Source of the DNA: Candidatus Peregrinibacteria bacterium
GTDB lineage: Bacteria; Patescibacteriota; Gracilibacteria; UBA1369; LOWO2-01-FULL-3
Length of the DNA: 64,000 bases
Direction: 5' to 3'
NCBI GenBank assembly: GCA_018655275.1
Contig: JABIJZ010000008.1
Location: 62,001 to 126,000 of the forward strand
Below the pieces are notes generated by a model. The model was not told the DNA's origin. It was given only the letters and a program-made list of their open reading frames with translations, and did not search any database. Position 1 is the stretch's first letter. Every line of letters starts with the position of its first letter. The translations under genes and the position numbers were made by a program. Below are positions 48,705 to 58,507 of the stretch, piece after piece.

Positions 48705-49154
48705 TTAAGCTTCTTTGACAACATTCATTGTGATCTTAACAACATGCCCTTCTCCAAAATCAACAGCAACCTTATGCTCACCAAGAGTCTTGATTTGATC
48801 ATCAAACTTCACGTAACTTTCCTCCAAACCAACGTTCGCAGTCGCCATCACAGCGTCCACAACGTCCTTCGCAGAAACAGCCGCATACAAAGTATCCTTA
48901 TCTGTAACTTTCGCAGAAATTTCGACAGCCAAACCTTTCAATTTGTCCATAACCTCCTGAACATTCTCAAGAAGCCTTTTCTTCTCCATTACAACTTTAT
49001 CCTTTCTACCCTCTGCTAATTCGATAACTTTCTTCGTAGCAATAGATGCCAATTTATTTGGAAAAAGAAAATTCCTAAAGTATCCGTCTTTTACGTTTAC
49101 AATTTCCCCCCTATATCCAAGCTTAGAAACATCAGAATTTAATATAACTTTCAT
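48705..49154 (-). CDS. rplI: 50S ribosomal protein L9
   Basis: 149 residues from the ATG at 49154, which gives the family start MKVILNSDVSKLGYRGEIVNVKDGY; 11 extra upstream codons are rejected. The central long helix and C-terminal domain are complete. L9 is missing from some CPR lineages, so its presence narrows the group. Confidence 0.94.
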   Translation of the reverse strand: MKVILNSDVSKLGYRGEIVNVKDGYFRNFLFPNKLASIATKKVIELAEGRKDKVVMEKKRLLENVQEVMDKLKGLAVEISAKVTDKDTLYAAVSAKDVVDAVMATANVGLEESYVKFDDQIKTLGEHKVAVDFGEGHVVKITMNVVKEA

Positions 49155-49238
49155 ACTATTTTTGTTAATTTTGTTAAAAAGTGCCATTAATAAATAGCGA
49201 AATTCACTCCTAAAGTAAAGAGAAAATCACCATATTCA

Positions 49239-50909
49239 TCACCTCGCAAACTCCCACTCCCCAATCCTAGAAAACCTATCCGAAGTAAAAGACACGCCCT
49301 TCATAACAATACCATTAACTTTCCCATCTGAAGCATAGTAGTAGGTAGGCTTGTACAAGAACACAGCAGGAACATCTTTCGCCAATCTATCTTCAATCAA
49401 TTTCAATTTATCCAAACGTTTAGCAGGATCAAAAACCACACGAATATCTTCGATCAAACTATCCACATGAAAACTCTTGTAATTCGATAAATTCAATCCG
49501 TTAGCCCCAACCTGAGTAGAATGCCAATAACTATAAGTATCGAGGTTATACCCCAAAGTTTGGCCTATAAACAACAAATCATAATTCCGATCCATTATCC
49601 GTTCATTCAACACAGCAACCGGCAAAATTTCCAAAGCAATCTTCACACCAACACTTTCCCATTTCTCCTTCAAATAATTAACAACCAGCTCAGTTTCTTT
49701 GGCCTGAGGACTTCCTTCTGGAAATTCCCTAGCCAACAAACTCAGTTCCAAAACCTCACCAGAACCATTGGTTCTATAAGGACTGGTCAAATCAGCATAA
49801 CCATAACCAGCTTCACGAACAGATGCATTCGCTTGCTCAAGACTCGGCTCATAAATCTTCTCACCCTCCTTCAACTCCAAAAGCGGAGTATCAACAAGAA
49901 TCTTATCAGAAAGTTGAGCCACCAATTCCTCCTTATCAATCGATTTTTGAAGCGCAACCCTTACCAATCTGTTTTCCAGCTCAGGGCTGTCCATATTCAT
50001 GAAGATCGCCATGTATTGAGGCAATTCATAAGGGAAAAGCACAAAGTCTCCAGTATTTTTCACATGCGTCGCATAGTCTCCAGAAATCTTCACAATCCCG
50101 TTCACAGCCTTCAACTCAGCGATCAACTGTTCAATAGACGGATAAGAAGTAAATCGGAAATTCTCTAATCGCGGATGAGTACCATAATAATGTCTATTAA
50201 CCTCAAGACTAACCTGCATCCTACCATCTTTAAAGACCTCTATCGGCTTCTGCACAGCATAGGGGCCACTTCCAATCGGCATTTTATTGAACTCATGTCT
50301 AAGCAAATCCATCGCAGGCACCTCGCCCAAAATATGTTTTGGCAAAATACCAGTAGTCAAACTCGTAATAAAAAACACATTCGGTTTTTCCAAAATAAAT
50401 TTAATAACACTCTCATCAATTTTTTCTATAACCACCCCCTCGAAATTAGCTCTCAAAATTTCATTTGGAAACGTCGGGTCTTGAACAATTTCAGCAAAAG
50501 TAAAATAAACATCATCAATAGTAAGCATCTCCCCATCAGACCACCTTATTCCCTCTTTCATAGTAAAAACATACTCTGTTTTCTCTTCATTTATAGCTAA
50601 ATCCGCCATATCCACAACTACCGCCTGAGCATCAGCATCATATTTCATCAACCCAGAAAACGCCAAACTAGAAACTTCACGATCCAAGTCGTTGTAATCA
50701 ACAAACAAAGGATTCAGATTTTGAAAACCATTTTCCCCCACTAGCGCCTCAGTATATATATCAACCTCACCATAATTAAAAAGTCCATAAGGAAAGATGA
50801 TCATCTTGAAGACCATCAGCAAAATCGCACCCAAAAACACGAACGAAAAAGCTTTATCCAAATCAGAATAAGCTCTGAAAACTTTGCCTAATTTACGAAA
50901 AATAAACAT
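49239..50909 (-). CDS. Peptide-type extracellular solute-binding protein (SBP_bac_5)
   Basis: 556 residues anchored by an N-terminal helix (about 22-42) without a lipobox Cys. The body follows the OppA/DppA plan: GLMKYDADAQ, YVFTMKEGIRWSDGEMLTID, DVYFTFAEIVQDP, KMPIGSGPY and the C-terminal dipeptide-binding lobe. No oligopeptide permease genes are adjacent. It is placed 3 bases after secG, in the run ileS - DUF360 protein - secG - this gene, then rplI. Ligand unknown. Confidence 0.88.
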   Translation of the reverse strand: MFIFRKLGKVFRAYSDLDKAFSFVFLGAILLMVFKMIIFPYGLFNYGEVDIYTEALVGENGFQNLNPLFVDYNDLDREVSSLAFSGLMKYDADAQAVVVDMADLAINEEKTEYVFTMKEGIRWSDGEMLTIDDVYFTFAEIVQDPTFPNEILRANFEGVVIEKIDESVIKFILEKPNVFFITSLTTGILPKHILGEVPAMDLLRHEFNKMPIGSGPYAVQKPIEVFKDGRMQVSLEVNRHYYGTHPRLENFRFTSYPSIEQLIAELKAVNGIVKISGDYATHVKNTGDFVLFPYELPQYMAIFMNMDSPELENRLVRVALQKSIDKEELVAQLSDKILVDTPLLELKEGEKIYEPSLEQANASVREAGYGYADLTSPYRTNGSGEVLELSLLAREFPEGSPQAKETELVVNYLKEKWESVGVKIALEILPVAVLNERIMDRNYDLLFIGQTLGYNLDTYSYWHSTQVGANGLNLSNYKSFHVDSLIEDIRVVFDPAKRLDKLKLIEDRLAKDVPAVFLYKPTYYYASDGKVNGIVMKGVSFTSDRFSRIGEWEFAR

Positions 50910-50912
50910 TTT

Positions 50913-51134
50913 TTAGTCTACAAATAGAAATGCCAGAGAATTCAAAACAAACAATACAGACAGTACAACAGTTGCTACAGACAAAACCTTTTCAGCACCT
51001 CTTTTACTACTGTAAAAACCTCCTCCACCCCCACCAAAAGTAGCAGACAAACCTGTACCTCTTTGCTGAGTCAATACAGAAATCACCAACAAAAGTGAAA
51101 TGATGATCTGGAATACAAATAAAGTTGTTTTCAT
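50913..51134 (-). CDS. secG: Protein translocase subunit SecG
   Basis: 73 residues. Two membrane helices (about 3-20 and 50-71) around the conserved cytosolic loop TQQRGTGLSATFGGGGGG. An auxiliary part of the SecYEG channel. It lies between the YvlD-like gene and the peptide-binding protein gene. Confidence 0.9.
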   Translation of the reverse strand: MKTTLFVFQIIISLLLVISVLTQQRGTGLSATFGGGGGGFYSSKRGAEKVLSVATVVLSVLFVLNSLAFLFVD

Positions 51135-51153
51135 GTTTAAATTATTTTTTAAA

Positions 51154-51534
51154 TTATTTTCTAAAAACTATGTGCGATGCCCAATTAATCAAAGCAAAGA
51201 CAAGAGCACCTATAGCATAAGTGCCAAAATTTGGAAAGGTTAAAGCCACATCTCTGAATTGAATAATACTCAAGAAATAGCTCAAAAGCCACAGAGACAA
51301 AGCGTTAATCACGATAGAGAACAAACCAAGAGTAATAACAATTACAGGCGCAGAAATCAATTTGAGCAAAGGCTTGATCATAGAATTCACCATCCCAATA
51401 ATCAATCCGCCAACAATAAAAAACAGGTAGCCTCCCGTATATTCAACACCATCAACAAGCCGAGTCAAAGCATACAACGACGCTATGTTCAGCATCGTCC
51501 CCAGAAAAATTTTCTTTGTAAAATATGAGATCAT
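51154..51534 (-). CDS. YvlD/DUF360 (phage holin family 4) membrane protein
   Basis: 126 residues with four helices. The family pattern NIASLYALTRLVDGVEYTGG, GMVNSMIKPLLKLIS and TLGLFSIVINALSLWL is clear. Function unknown despite the holin name. It lies 19 bases upstream of secG and 21 bases downstream of ileS. Confidence 0.82.
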   Translation of the reverse strand: MISYFTKKIFLGTMLNIASLYALTRLVDGVEYTGGYLFFIVGGLIIGMVNSMIKPLLKLISAPVIVITLGLFSIVINALSLWLLSYFLSIIQFRDVALTFPNFGTYAIGALVFALINWASHIVFRK

Positions 51535-51555
51535 GTCTTATGGTTTATTTGTAAT

Positions 51556-54500
51556 TTAAGCTTTTCTGAGCTCAATCTTAACAGGTTGTCCCGCGACTTC
51601 AACATCTTTGAAGATGTCATATTCCAATTCTCCAGTCTGGGATAATTCAACAGATAGGGTTTCCTTTCGTATATAGTCAGCAAACCTCAATACAGCCTCT
51701 TCAACTTCCCCATCACTTCGCACAACAATATATATTCGATCATTCACTTCATACCCAGCTTCCTTTCTAAGATCTTGGATGTATCGAACGATTTCACGAG
51801 CATATCCCTCGTACACCAATCCCTTTGAGACATTTGTATCCAACATCACAACAACTCCATCTTCGCTTTCCACATCAACACCTTCAGCTCCCTTGAATCC
51901 AACCTCCACTTCATCAGCCTCAAGAATATATTCGCCTACTTTCACCGTGCCATTTTTTTGGAGATCAAATTTTCCAGCCTTTGTATCTTGTATGATTTTT
52001 TGAACATCTTTCCCATACTTTGGTCCGAGTTTGCGAGCATCTGGAGCAACGTATTGCTCAACAAGATCACCAATTTCATCGATAATTTGGAGTTCTTTCA
52101 CGTTTAGCTCTTCAAGGATTACAGCAGTTTGGTCTTTTATCCATTTTTTCTGGATTCCTCTAGGAAGAGCAATCATTACTTTTTGCAAAGGCTGTCTTAC
52201 TTTGATTTTCGCTTTTCCCCTGACGCCATGCCCAAGATTCACAATTTTTCTCACAGCAGCCATTTCTTTATTCAAATCCTGATTAATCCTACCTACTTTT
52301 GGTTTAGGCCAATCTTCCATATGAACAGAAGCCTTGCCAGTCAAATTCATATAAATCTCATCAGATATATAAGGCATAAACGGCGCCAAAATCTTACAGA
52401 ACGTCGTCAAAACAGTATACAAAGTTTGATACGCCTGATCCTTGTCACCATCATTTTCACTTTTCCAGAAACGTCGTCTAGACCGACGCACATACCAATT
52501 CGAAAGGTTTTCCAAAAAGTCCTGCATAGGACGAGTCGCCCAAGTCAAATCATACTCATCCATCTTCCCAGTGACTTCCCCAACCAAAACATTAAGCTCA
52601 GACAAAATCCATTGATCCAACTTGTGAGACGGCTTGAATTTAGCAGCTTTCGCCTCATCCATAGGCTTCCATTTATCAATATTCGCATAAGTCACAAAGA
52701 AACTATAAGTATTCCAAAGAGTTAGCGTGAATTTTTTCACAACCTCCTCGACATGATTTTCAGAAAATCTCACATCTTCGCCAAGCGGTGAATTCGAGCT
52801 ATACAAGAAATATCGAAGACTATCCACACCCTTCGCTTCAAACAAATGTGAAGGATCAGGATAATTTTTCTTACGCTTCGACAATTTCTCACCATCCGCA
52901 GCCAACAAAATCCCATTTACTATTACGTTTTTGAACGCTGGTTTATCAAAAAGAATCGTAGACAAAACATGCAATGTATAAAACCATCCACGAGTCTGAT
53001 CCAATCCCTCCGCAATAAAATTCGCAGGGAAATTCTCTTCAAAATATTTTTTGTTTTCAAACGGATAATGAAGCTGAGCATAAGGCATCGATCCACTTTC
53101 AAACCAACAATCAAGCACATCAGGCACACGAGACATCTGTTTTTTACATTTCTTACACGGGATTTTAATTTTGTCGATATATGGTTTATGAAGATCCAAC
53201 TTCTTCCCATTTTTCGGTAATTTGCCAGACAATTTTTCAAGTTCCTTCACAGATCCAATACAAACTTGCCCCCCACATTCACATTCCCAAACAGGGATCG
53301 GAGACCCCCAAAATCTATTACGCGAGATAGCCCAATCACGAGCACCTTCAAGCCATTTACCAAACCTACCTTCCTGGATATGATCAGGCTGCCAATGAAT
53401 TTTTTTATTATTTTTAATCAGTTTGTCCTTTATTTTTGTCACCTCAACAAAGAAAGATCTAGTTGAATAATTCAGAAGAGGCGTGTCACATCTCCAACAA
53501 TGTGGATACGAATGTCGATAATTTTTCTTCTCAAAAAGAAGATCTTTATCAAAAAGCCAAACCGCAACATTCAAATCCTGCCCTTTCACAAACTTTCCAG
53601 CCCAAGGAGTGATTTCAGGTTTAAACTCACCATCCATCCCAACATGCTGGATCAAAGACAAATCGTTCTTCAAACCAAAATTATAATCATCCTCACCAAA
53701 CATCGGCGCTATATGCACAACACCTGTACCATCTTCCGTTGTAACAAAATCTGCAAGATGAATCTTATAAGCATTCTTACCATCAATCTTGCCATCTTTA
53801 TCCATTTCTTTCTCATAAAAATCAAACAAAGGTTCATAAGAAGTCCCATCCAATTTCTGAGCCGGAACCTTTTCCAAAATAGTATACTGAGGAACTTTGC
53901 CCTCCCCCACATTGTCATAATGCTCAAAAGTCTCTTTGTAGAAATTCTCAGAAGCAATATAAGTACCATCCGGGTATTCAGAGAAGTTTTTGATCGCAAA
54001 TTTAACGTATTTAATTTTTGGACCAAAAGCCAAAGCCACATTCCCAGGAAGAGTCCAAGGAGTAGTTGTCCAAGCCAAAACATAAACATCTTCATCCGTA
54101 GGGTAACCCAAAGCTTCCAACGCATCTTTTTTCAATTTAAACTTAGAAGTTGCAGAAAGATCAGTCACATCCTTATAGCCCTGTGTAACCTCAAAATTCG
54201 ACAACGGTGTCTCACATCTCGGACATATGTGCATACTTTTGTATCCACTATAAACCAAGTCTTTGTCCCAAATCTGCTTAAAAACCCACCATATAGATTC
54301 CATATACTCACTATCAAGCGTCGCATAAGTATCATCAGAATCCAACCAACGCCCAATTCTTCCGAACATCTGCTCCCACTCTTTTGTATAAGTAAAAACA
54401 CTATTGCGACAAGCTGTATTAAATTTATTTACCCCATAATCAACAATCGATTTCCGACCACCCTCAAGCTCCAACTGCTTCTCAACTTCATATTCAACAG

Positions 54501-54771
54501 GAAGCCCATGACAATCCCAACCATTCGTCCGCGGCACATAATACCCCTTCATAGTCCAATATCTCGTAACCGCATCTTTCAAAGCATTCGCCAAAATATG
54601 CCCATAATGAGGAAGCCCATTTGCAAATGGAGGCCCATCAAAAAACACATATTTCTTCTGATCCTTTCGCGCTTTAACAGACTTCTCAAAAATCTGATTC
54701 TTCTCCCAGTACTTTTGAATTTTATGTTCAACCTTAGGGAACGACTGCTTCGGATCGACTGGTTTGAACAT
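51556..54771 (-). CDS. ileS: Isoleucyl-tRNA synthetase (eukaryote/archaea-like type)
   Basis: Class I synthetase, 1071 residues from the ATG at 54771. The HIGH box is GLPHYGHIL and the KMSKS box is KLSKRKKNYPDP, forms typical of the second bacterial IleRS type that resembles the eukaryotic enzymes and is often mupirocin-resistant. The editing domain, a CPRCETPLSNFEV zinc site, a second Cys set (CKKCKKQ) and the anticodon domain are all present. First gene of the minus-strand run toward ruvX. Confidence 0.95.
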   Translation of the reverse strand: MFKPVDPKQSFPKVEHKIQKYWEKNQIFEKSVKARKDQKKYVFFDGPPFANGLPHYGHILANALKDAVTRYWTMKGYYVPRTNGWDCHGLPVEYEVEKQLELEGGRKSIVDYGVNKFNTACRNSVFTYTKEWEQMFGRIGRWLDSDDTYATLDSEYMESIWWVFKQIWDKDLVYSGYKSMHICPRCETPLSNFEVTQGYKDVTDLSATSKFKLKKDALEALGYPTDEDVYVLAWTTTPWTLPGNVALAFGPKIKYVKFAIKNFSEYPDGTYIASENFYKETFEHYDNVGEGKVPQYTILEKVPAQKLDGTSYEPLFDFYEKEMDKDGKIDGKNAYKIHLADFVTTEDGTGVVHIAPMFGEDDYNFGLKNDLSLIQHVGMDGEFKPEITPWAGKFVKGQDLNVAVWLFDKDLLFEKKNYRHSYPHCWRCDTPLLNYSTRSFFVEVTKIKDKLIKNNKKIHWQPDHIQEGRFGKWLEGARDWAISRNRFWGSPIPVWECECGGQVCIGSVKELEKLSGKLPKNGKKLDLHKPYIDKIKIPCKKCKKQMSRVPDVLDCWFESGSMPYAQLHYPFENKKYFEENFPANFIAEGLDQTRGWFYTLHVLSTILFDKPAFKNVIVNGILLAADGEKLSKRKKNYPDPSHLFEAKGVDSLRYFLYSSNSPLGEDVRFSENHVEEVVKKFTLTLWNTYSFFVTYANIDKWKPMDEAKAAKFKPSHKLDQWILSELNVLVGEVTGKMDEYDLTWATRPMQDFLENLSNWYVRRSRRRFWKSENDGDKDQAYQTLYTVLTTFCKILAPFMPYISDEIYMNLTGKASVHMEDWPKPKVGRINQDLNKEMAAVRKIVNLGHGVRGKAKIKVRQPLQKVMIALPRGIQKKWIKDQTAVILEELNVKELQIIDEIGDLVEQYVAPDARKLGPKYGKDVQKIIQDTKAGKFDLQKNGTVKVGEYILEADEVEVGFKGAEGVDVESEDGVVVMLDTNVSKGLVYEGYAREIVRYIQDLRKEAGYEVNDRIYIVVRSDGEVEEAVLRFADYIRKETLSVELSQTGELEYDIFKDVEVAGQPVKIELRKA

Positions 54772-54825
54772 AATGTCAGAGGTTAAAAAATTCGACAAAA
54801 CTGGCTACATTTAACCATAAAAACA

Positions 54826-54849
54826 TCAAGAATTAAAGAAAATTCTTGA
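54826..54849. repeat. 24-bp perfect inverted repeat between ileS and a membrane protein gene
   Basis: TCAAGAATT, AAAGAA, AATTCTTGA: 9-base arms with a 6-base spacer, in the divergent region. It could be an operator for either gene or a transcript hairpin. Confidence 0.5.
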
Positions 54850-54881
54850 AATATCCTCAAAGCAATATAAAATCAACCACA

Positions 54882-55592
54882 ATGAGAAACCTCACAAAAT
54901 ATCTAGGACTAGACAACAAAGACATCTCCTCATACATCTGGCTAATCTTCCTACAACCAGCAATCTACCTCCTCTACAAACAAGAAATCCTGTTCAACAC
55001 ATGGGTCCTACTGACCATAGCTATACTCAATTTCATAAACGTTTTTCTATTAGCCTCAATAGTCCACCACAGATATAAAGAAAGTGGCCAACCCCAAATC
55101 ATTCAAGTTTTCCTAACTCTACTTAACGGATTTCTCACAATAATACTTGCATCATCAGTTCTATTTCAATTTGACCTAAACTACAAAGTAATCGCCGCAA
55201 TAACAATTTTGAACACATTCATATTGATAGGAGGGACATTCGCAATTTCAAGAGTGTTTTTGAAAATCTGGACACCTTCTTTACTCAAAAAAATCTCAAT
55301 CCTAAAAGAAATCTTGGCAATGCCACTAATAATCCTAGCGCTAGAAGGGAGTAGAACAACGCTCAGCCTACTTTACAACAATTCATTTACCGACAACCTA
55401 CTCGTAACAATTTTGGTCATAACATTGATAGCAGGACCAATTTGCTACTTCCTCTTCTATTTCGTCATAAGAGCCTCAACAACCCTCACCTACCCCACCA
55501 AAAAATGGCTACTAAGATACGCATTGTTCATAGCCTCAATCTTCATAAATTTTAACATCGAATTTCTAGAAAATTTCATTCCAAGTTTCTAA
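54882..55592 (+). CDS. Polytopic membrane protein, unknown
   Basis: 236 residues from the ATG at 54882 (the longer frame starts with TTG inside the inverted repeat). Six hydrophobic helices with short loops. A TATAAA box at 54866-54871 lies 10 bases before the ATG. No family recognised. It overlaps purB on the other strand by 4 bases. Confidence 0.6.
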   Translation: MRNLTKYLGLDNKDISSYIWLIFLQPAIYLLYKQEILFNTWVLLTIAILNFINVFLLASIVHHRYKESGQPQIIQVFLTLLNGFLTIILASSVLFQFDLNYKVIAAITILNTFILIGGTFAISRVFLKIWTPSLLKKISILKEILAMPLIILALEGSRTTLSLLYNNSFTDNLLVTILVITLIAGPICYFLFYFVIRASTTLTYPTKKWLLRYALFIASIFINFNIEFLENFIPSF

Positions 55593-57040
55593 CCACATCC
55601 ATCGCAACCATCACAACCGCTAGACCCACATCCTTCAAATCCACTTCTGCACACTCCAAGCACATTCATCTCGTATTCATCAACCAATTTCTCAGCCAAT
55701 CCCACGTAATTTTCGGGAGTCAATTTTAACAAACGATTTTTATCAGCAGCAGGAATTTTCAAACTTCTAACGAGTTTCTGTACAGCAACCTTGGTCACAG
55801 TCTTTCCTCGGGTAAGAGCCTTCAGTTTTTCATAAGCACCCTCTATACCATGACGTCTCATCACGACTTGGATAGGCTCAGCCAGAAGCTCCCATCTATC
55901 TTTCAAATCAGCCTTGATCGCAGTTTTATTCACTTCCAATTTCGAAATACCTTTAAGTAAACTTTTGTAAGCTAAATAAGAATAAGAAAACGCACTTCCA
56001 ATATTTCGCTCAACAGTCGAATCAGACAAGTCTCGTTGCATCCTAGAAATCGGCAATTTATCAGACATGTGCCCAAGAAGAGCATTCGCTAGCCCCAAAT
56101 TTCCTTCAGCATTTTCAAAATCGATAGGATTCACTTTGTGAGGCATAGTCGAAGACCCAACCTCCCCTTTCTTCACTTTTTGTTTGAAATATCCAAGACT
56201 AACATAAGTCCAAACATCTCTACTCAAATCAAGCAAAATAGTATTTATCCTCATAACACTATGGAAAGTGTCCGCCAAACAATCATGTGGCTCAATCTGT
56301 GTAGTATAAAGATTCGGCACCAACCCAAGATTGCTAACAAAATCCACAGAAGCTTTCTTCCAATCAACCTTAGGATACGCAACAAGATGCGCGTTGTAAT
56401 TTCCTACAGCACCATTGATTTTCCCCATAATAAAGTTGCCATCTTCAAGATTATGAAGTTGTCTTTCAAGACGAGCAACAACATTTATCAGCTCCTTGCC
56501 CAAAGTCGTCGGTGTCGCAGTCTGTCCATGAGTCCGAGACATCATCGACACACCTTTATTTTGAAAACCCATTAGGTACAATTCCTGCACCAACCCATAC
56601 ATCAAAGGGAAATACTCTCGTTCCATGAAATCCCTCACAATTGCAGCATGGGAAAGATTGTTGATATCTTCAGAGGTACAAGCAAAATGAATAAACTCAA
56701 GATATTTCTCCAGAGACGAATCTTTCAGGTTTTCTTTTATATAATATTCCACAGCTTTTACATCATGGTTAGTCGTATTTTCTATTTCTTTCACGCGACG
56801 CGCAGCCACTACGTCAAAATCTTCATAAATAGATCTCAAACGACGAAGCTCAGTCGCCACAAGTCGTTTAGTCCCAGGCAATTTCAAATCATTAAACAAG
56901 AAAATAAACCATTCAATTTCAATCAAAGCTCGATACCGCATCAAAGCAGCCTCAGCAAAATATTGAGACAAAAAATTAACTTTGGGAGCATAACGCCCAT
57001 CCAAAGGTGAAATATTCAAAAGTGAAGGTGTATCGTCCAT
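55589..57040 (-). CDS. purB: Adenylosuccinate lyase with a Cys/Gly-rich C-terminal tail
   Basis: Cleaves SAICAR and adenylosuccinate in purine synthesis. 483 residues. Signature SSTMPHKVNPIDFENAEGN, the catalytic HGQTATPTT and IHFACTSEDINN are intact. The last 20 residues form a tail CRSGFEGCGSSGCDGCDGCG with five cysteines that is not part of the usual enzyme; it might bind metal. Cluster order purC-purE-purB on the minus strand, with purA divergent. It overlaps the opposing membrane gene by 4 bases. Confidence 0.94.
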   Translation of the reverse strand: MDDTPSLLNISPLDGRYAPKVNFLSQYFAEAALMRYRALIEIEWFIFLFNDLKLPGTKRLVATELRRLRSIYEDFDVVAARRVKEIENTTNHDVKAVEYYIKENLKDSSLEKYLEFIHFACTSEDINNLSHAAIVRDFMEREYFPLMYGLVQELYLMGFQNKGVSMMSRTHGQTATPTTLGKELINVVARLERQLHNLEDGNFIMGKINGAVGNYNAHLVAYPKVDWKKASVDFVSNLGLVPNLYTTQIEPHDCLADTFHSVMRINTILLDLSRDVWTYVSLGYFKQKVKKGEVGSSTMPHKVNPIDFENAEGNLGLANALLGHMSDKLPISRMQRDLSDSTVERNIGSAFSYSYLAYKSLLKGISKLEVNKTAIKADLKDRWELLAEPIQVVMRRHGIEGAYEKLKALTRGKTVTKVAVQKLVRSLKIPAADKNRLLKLTPENYVGLAEKLVDEYEMNVLGVCRSGFEGCGSSGCDGCDGCG

Positions 57041-57056
57041 GTTTAAGGGTAAAAAA

Positions 57057-57509
57057 TTATTTAAATGATTCTTTAATTGCTTTGATTCTATCCACTACTT
57101 TCTGCTTCGCGCCCTTGTCAGTCAGTCCAAGAATTCTCACAGCCGCAGCCGCAGCATTCTTTGGATCAACCACAGTAAGAACCGGGGTGTCAGAAGGCAT
57201 TTGAAGTGTAGAATTGATATTCACAGCCATATCATCCTTGTCAGCAAAAGGAGGACAAGCAATCACAGGATGAATCGAATTCGCAGCAGTCACACCAGAA
57301 AGCCCATTAGACCTTCCAGCTATCGTAATATAAACAATAGCTTCCTCTTCCTCATTCATCTTCGACACAAGGTCAAAAACTCTTTCAGGAACCTTATGAG
57401 CAGAAGCCACATATAGATCATACAAAACACCCCACTTATCTAGTTCATTTTGAATTTTTCGCGCAAAATCTTTGTCAGATTCAGAGCCAAGAATAAATAC
57501 AACTTTCAT
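57057..57509 (-). CDS. purE: AIR carboxylase/mutase PurE, class II-like
   Basis: 150 residues. GSESDKDFA and the AHK of VASAHKVPERV are family features. The segment AGRSNGLSGVTAANS, ACPPFAD and SSLRLPSG-like NSTLQMPSDTPV resemble the vertebrate-type class II enzyme, which carboxylates AIR with CO2 directly and needs no PurK. No purK is in the cluster, in line with that. It lies between purC and purB with gaps of 3 and 16 bases. Confidence 0.9.
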   Translation of the reverse strand: MKVVFILGSESDKDFARKIQNELDKWGVLYDLYVASAHKVPERVFDLVSKMNEEEEAIVYITIAGRSNGLSGVTAANSIHPVIACPPFADKDDMAVNINSTLQMPSDTPVLTVVDPKNAAAAAVRILGLTDKGAKQKVVDRIKAIKESFK

Positions 57510-57512
57510 ATT

Positions 57513-58493
57513 TTAAGAGTTAAGATATTTAGATAAATTCCCCTCAAGCCTCCCAGCAACATCTCCAACTTCAGCCTCAAACGTCTTTCCAGTAATAAGC
57601 TCAAAAGCCTGGATATATCTTTTGGCAGTTTCCATTTTGATATCTTCAGGAACTTCCGGCACTTCGCCTTCTCCCACAAATCCTTTGTCAGCCAACCATT
57701 TCCTCAAATACTCTTTGTCAATTTTTTTCTGCTCTTCACCAGCATCAAAACGCGCCTGATATTCGTCAGCAAACCAGAAACGAGAAGAATCCGGAGTGTG
57801 GATTTCATCGATCAGTACAATATTCCCATTTTCATCTTTTCCAAATTCATATTTTGTATCTACCAAGATAACTCCTTGGCGAGCCGCAACCTCAACTCCC
57901 CTCTCATACAATTTACGAGAAGCTTCAGCCATAATATCAAAATCCTCAGCAGAGATAACACCACGTTCCAAAATATTCTCACGAGCAACAGACTCATCAT
58001 GACCACCATGCTCAGCCTTCGTAGACGGAGTCAAAATGGGATGATCAAATTTCTGATCTTTCTTCATATCATCAGGAAGCACATTTCCACAGAAATCCCG
58101 GCCACCATTCTTATAATGATGCCAAACAGAAGTATTTGTAACTCCAGTCAAATATCCACGCATTACCATTTCAACCGGCAACGCATTACATTCTTTCCCA
58201 ACCACAACATTCGGATCCGGAAATTCAATCAAATGATTTGCCATTATGTCTTTGGTTTCTTCGAACCAAAAAGCAGCAATCTGATTCAGAACCTGCCCCT
58301 TGAAAGGAATCGTAGTAATAATACGATCAAAAGCAGACAAACGATCAGTCACCACAATCAATCTTTTCTTCATTCCTTCGTGGTCAAAGGTATAATTATC
58401 ACGAACTTTCCCTTCATACCTTTCCCCTAAATCAAAATTAGTTCCATTCAAAGTGTGAGGAATTTGTTGAAGGATCTGGTCATCAGTTAACAT
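57513..58493 (-). CDS. purC: SAICAR synthetase
   Basis: Joins aspartate to CAIR in purine synthesis. 326 residues from the ATG at 58493; the 14 extra codons of the longer frame contain its -10 box and are rejected. GKVRDNY, VVTDRLSAFDRI, MRGYLTGV and LVDTKYEFGKDENGN are typical, and the length fits the longer eukaryote-like form. First gene of purC-purE-purB. Confidence 0.94.
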   Translation of the reverse strand: MLTDDQILQQIPHTLNGTNFDLGERYEGKVRDNYTFDHEGMKKRLIVVTDRLSAFDRIITTIPFKGQVLNQIAAFWFEETKDIMANHLIEFPDPNVVVGKECNALPVEMVMRGYLTGVTNTSVWHHYKNGGRDFCGNVLPDDMKKDQKFDHPILTPSTKAEHGGHDESVARENILERGVISAEDFDIMAEASRKLYERGVEVAARQGVILVDTKYEFGKDENGNIVLIDEIHTPDSSRFWFADEYQARFDAGEEQKKIDKEYLRKWLADKGFVGEGEVPEVPEDIKMETAKRYIQAFELITGKTFEAEVGDVAGRLEGNLSKYLNS

Positions 58494-58507
58494 AGTAGTA
58501 AAATTAA

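Noticed and set aside
53500-54786. 428-codon open frame on the plus strand
   Set aside because: It lies antisense to ileS, has a biased Ile/Arg/Phe/Asn-rich composition without any domain, and the ileS motifs on the other strand are unmistakable.
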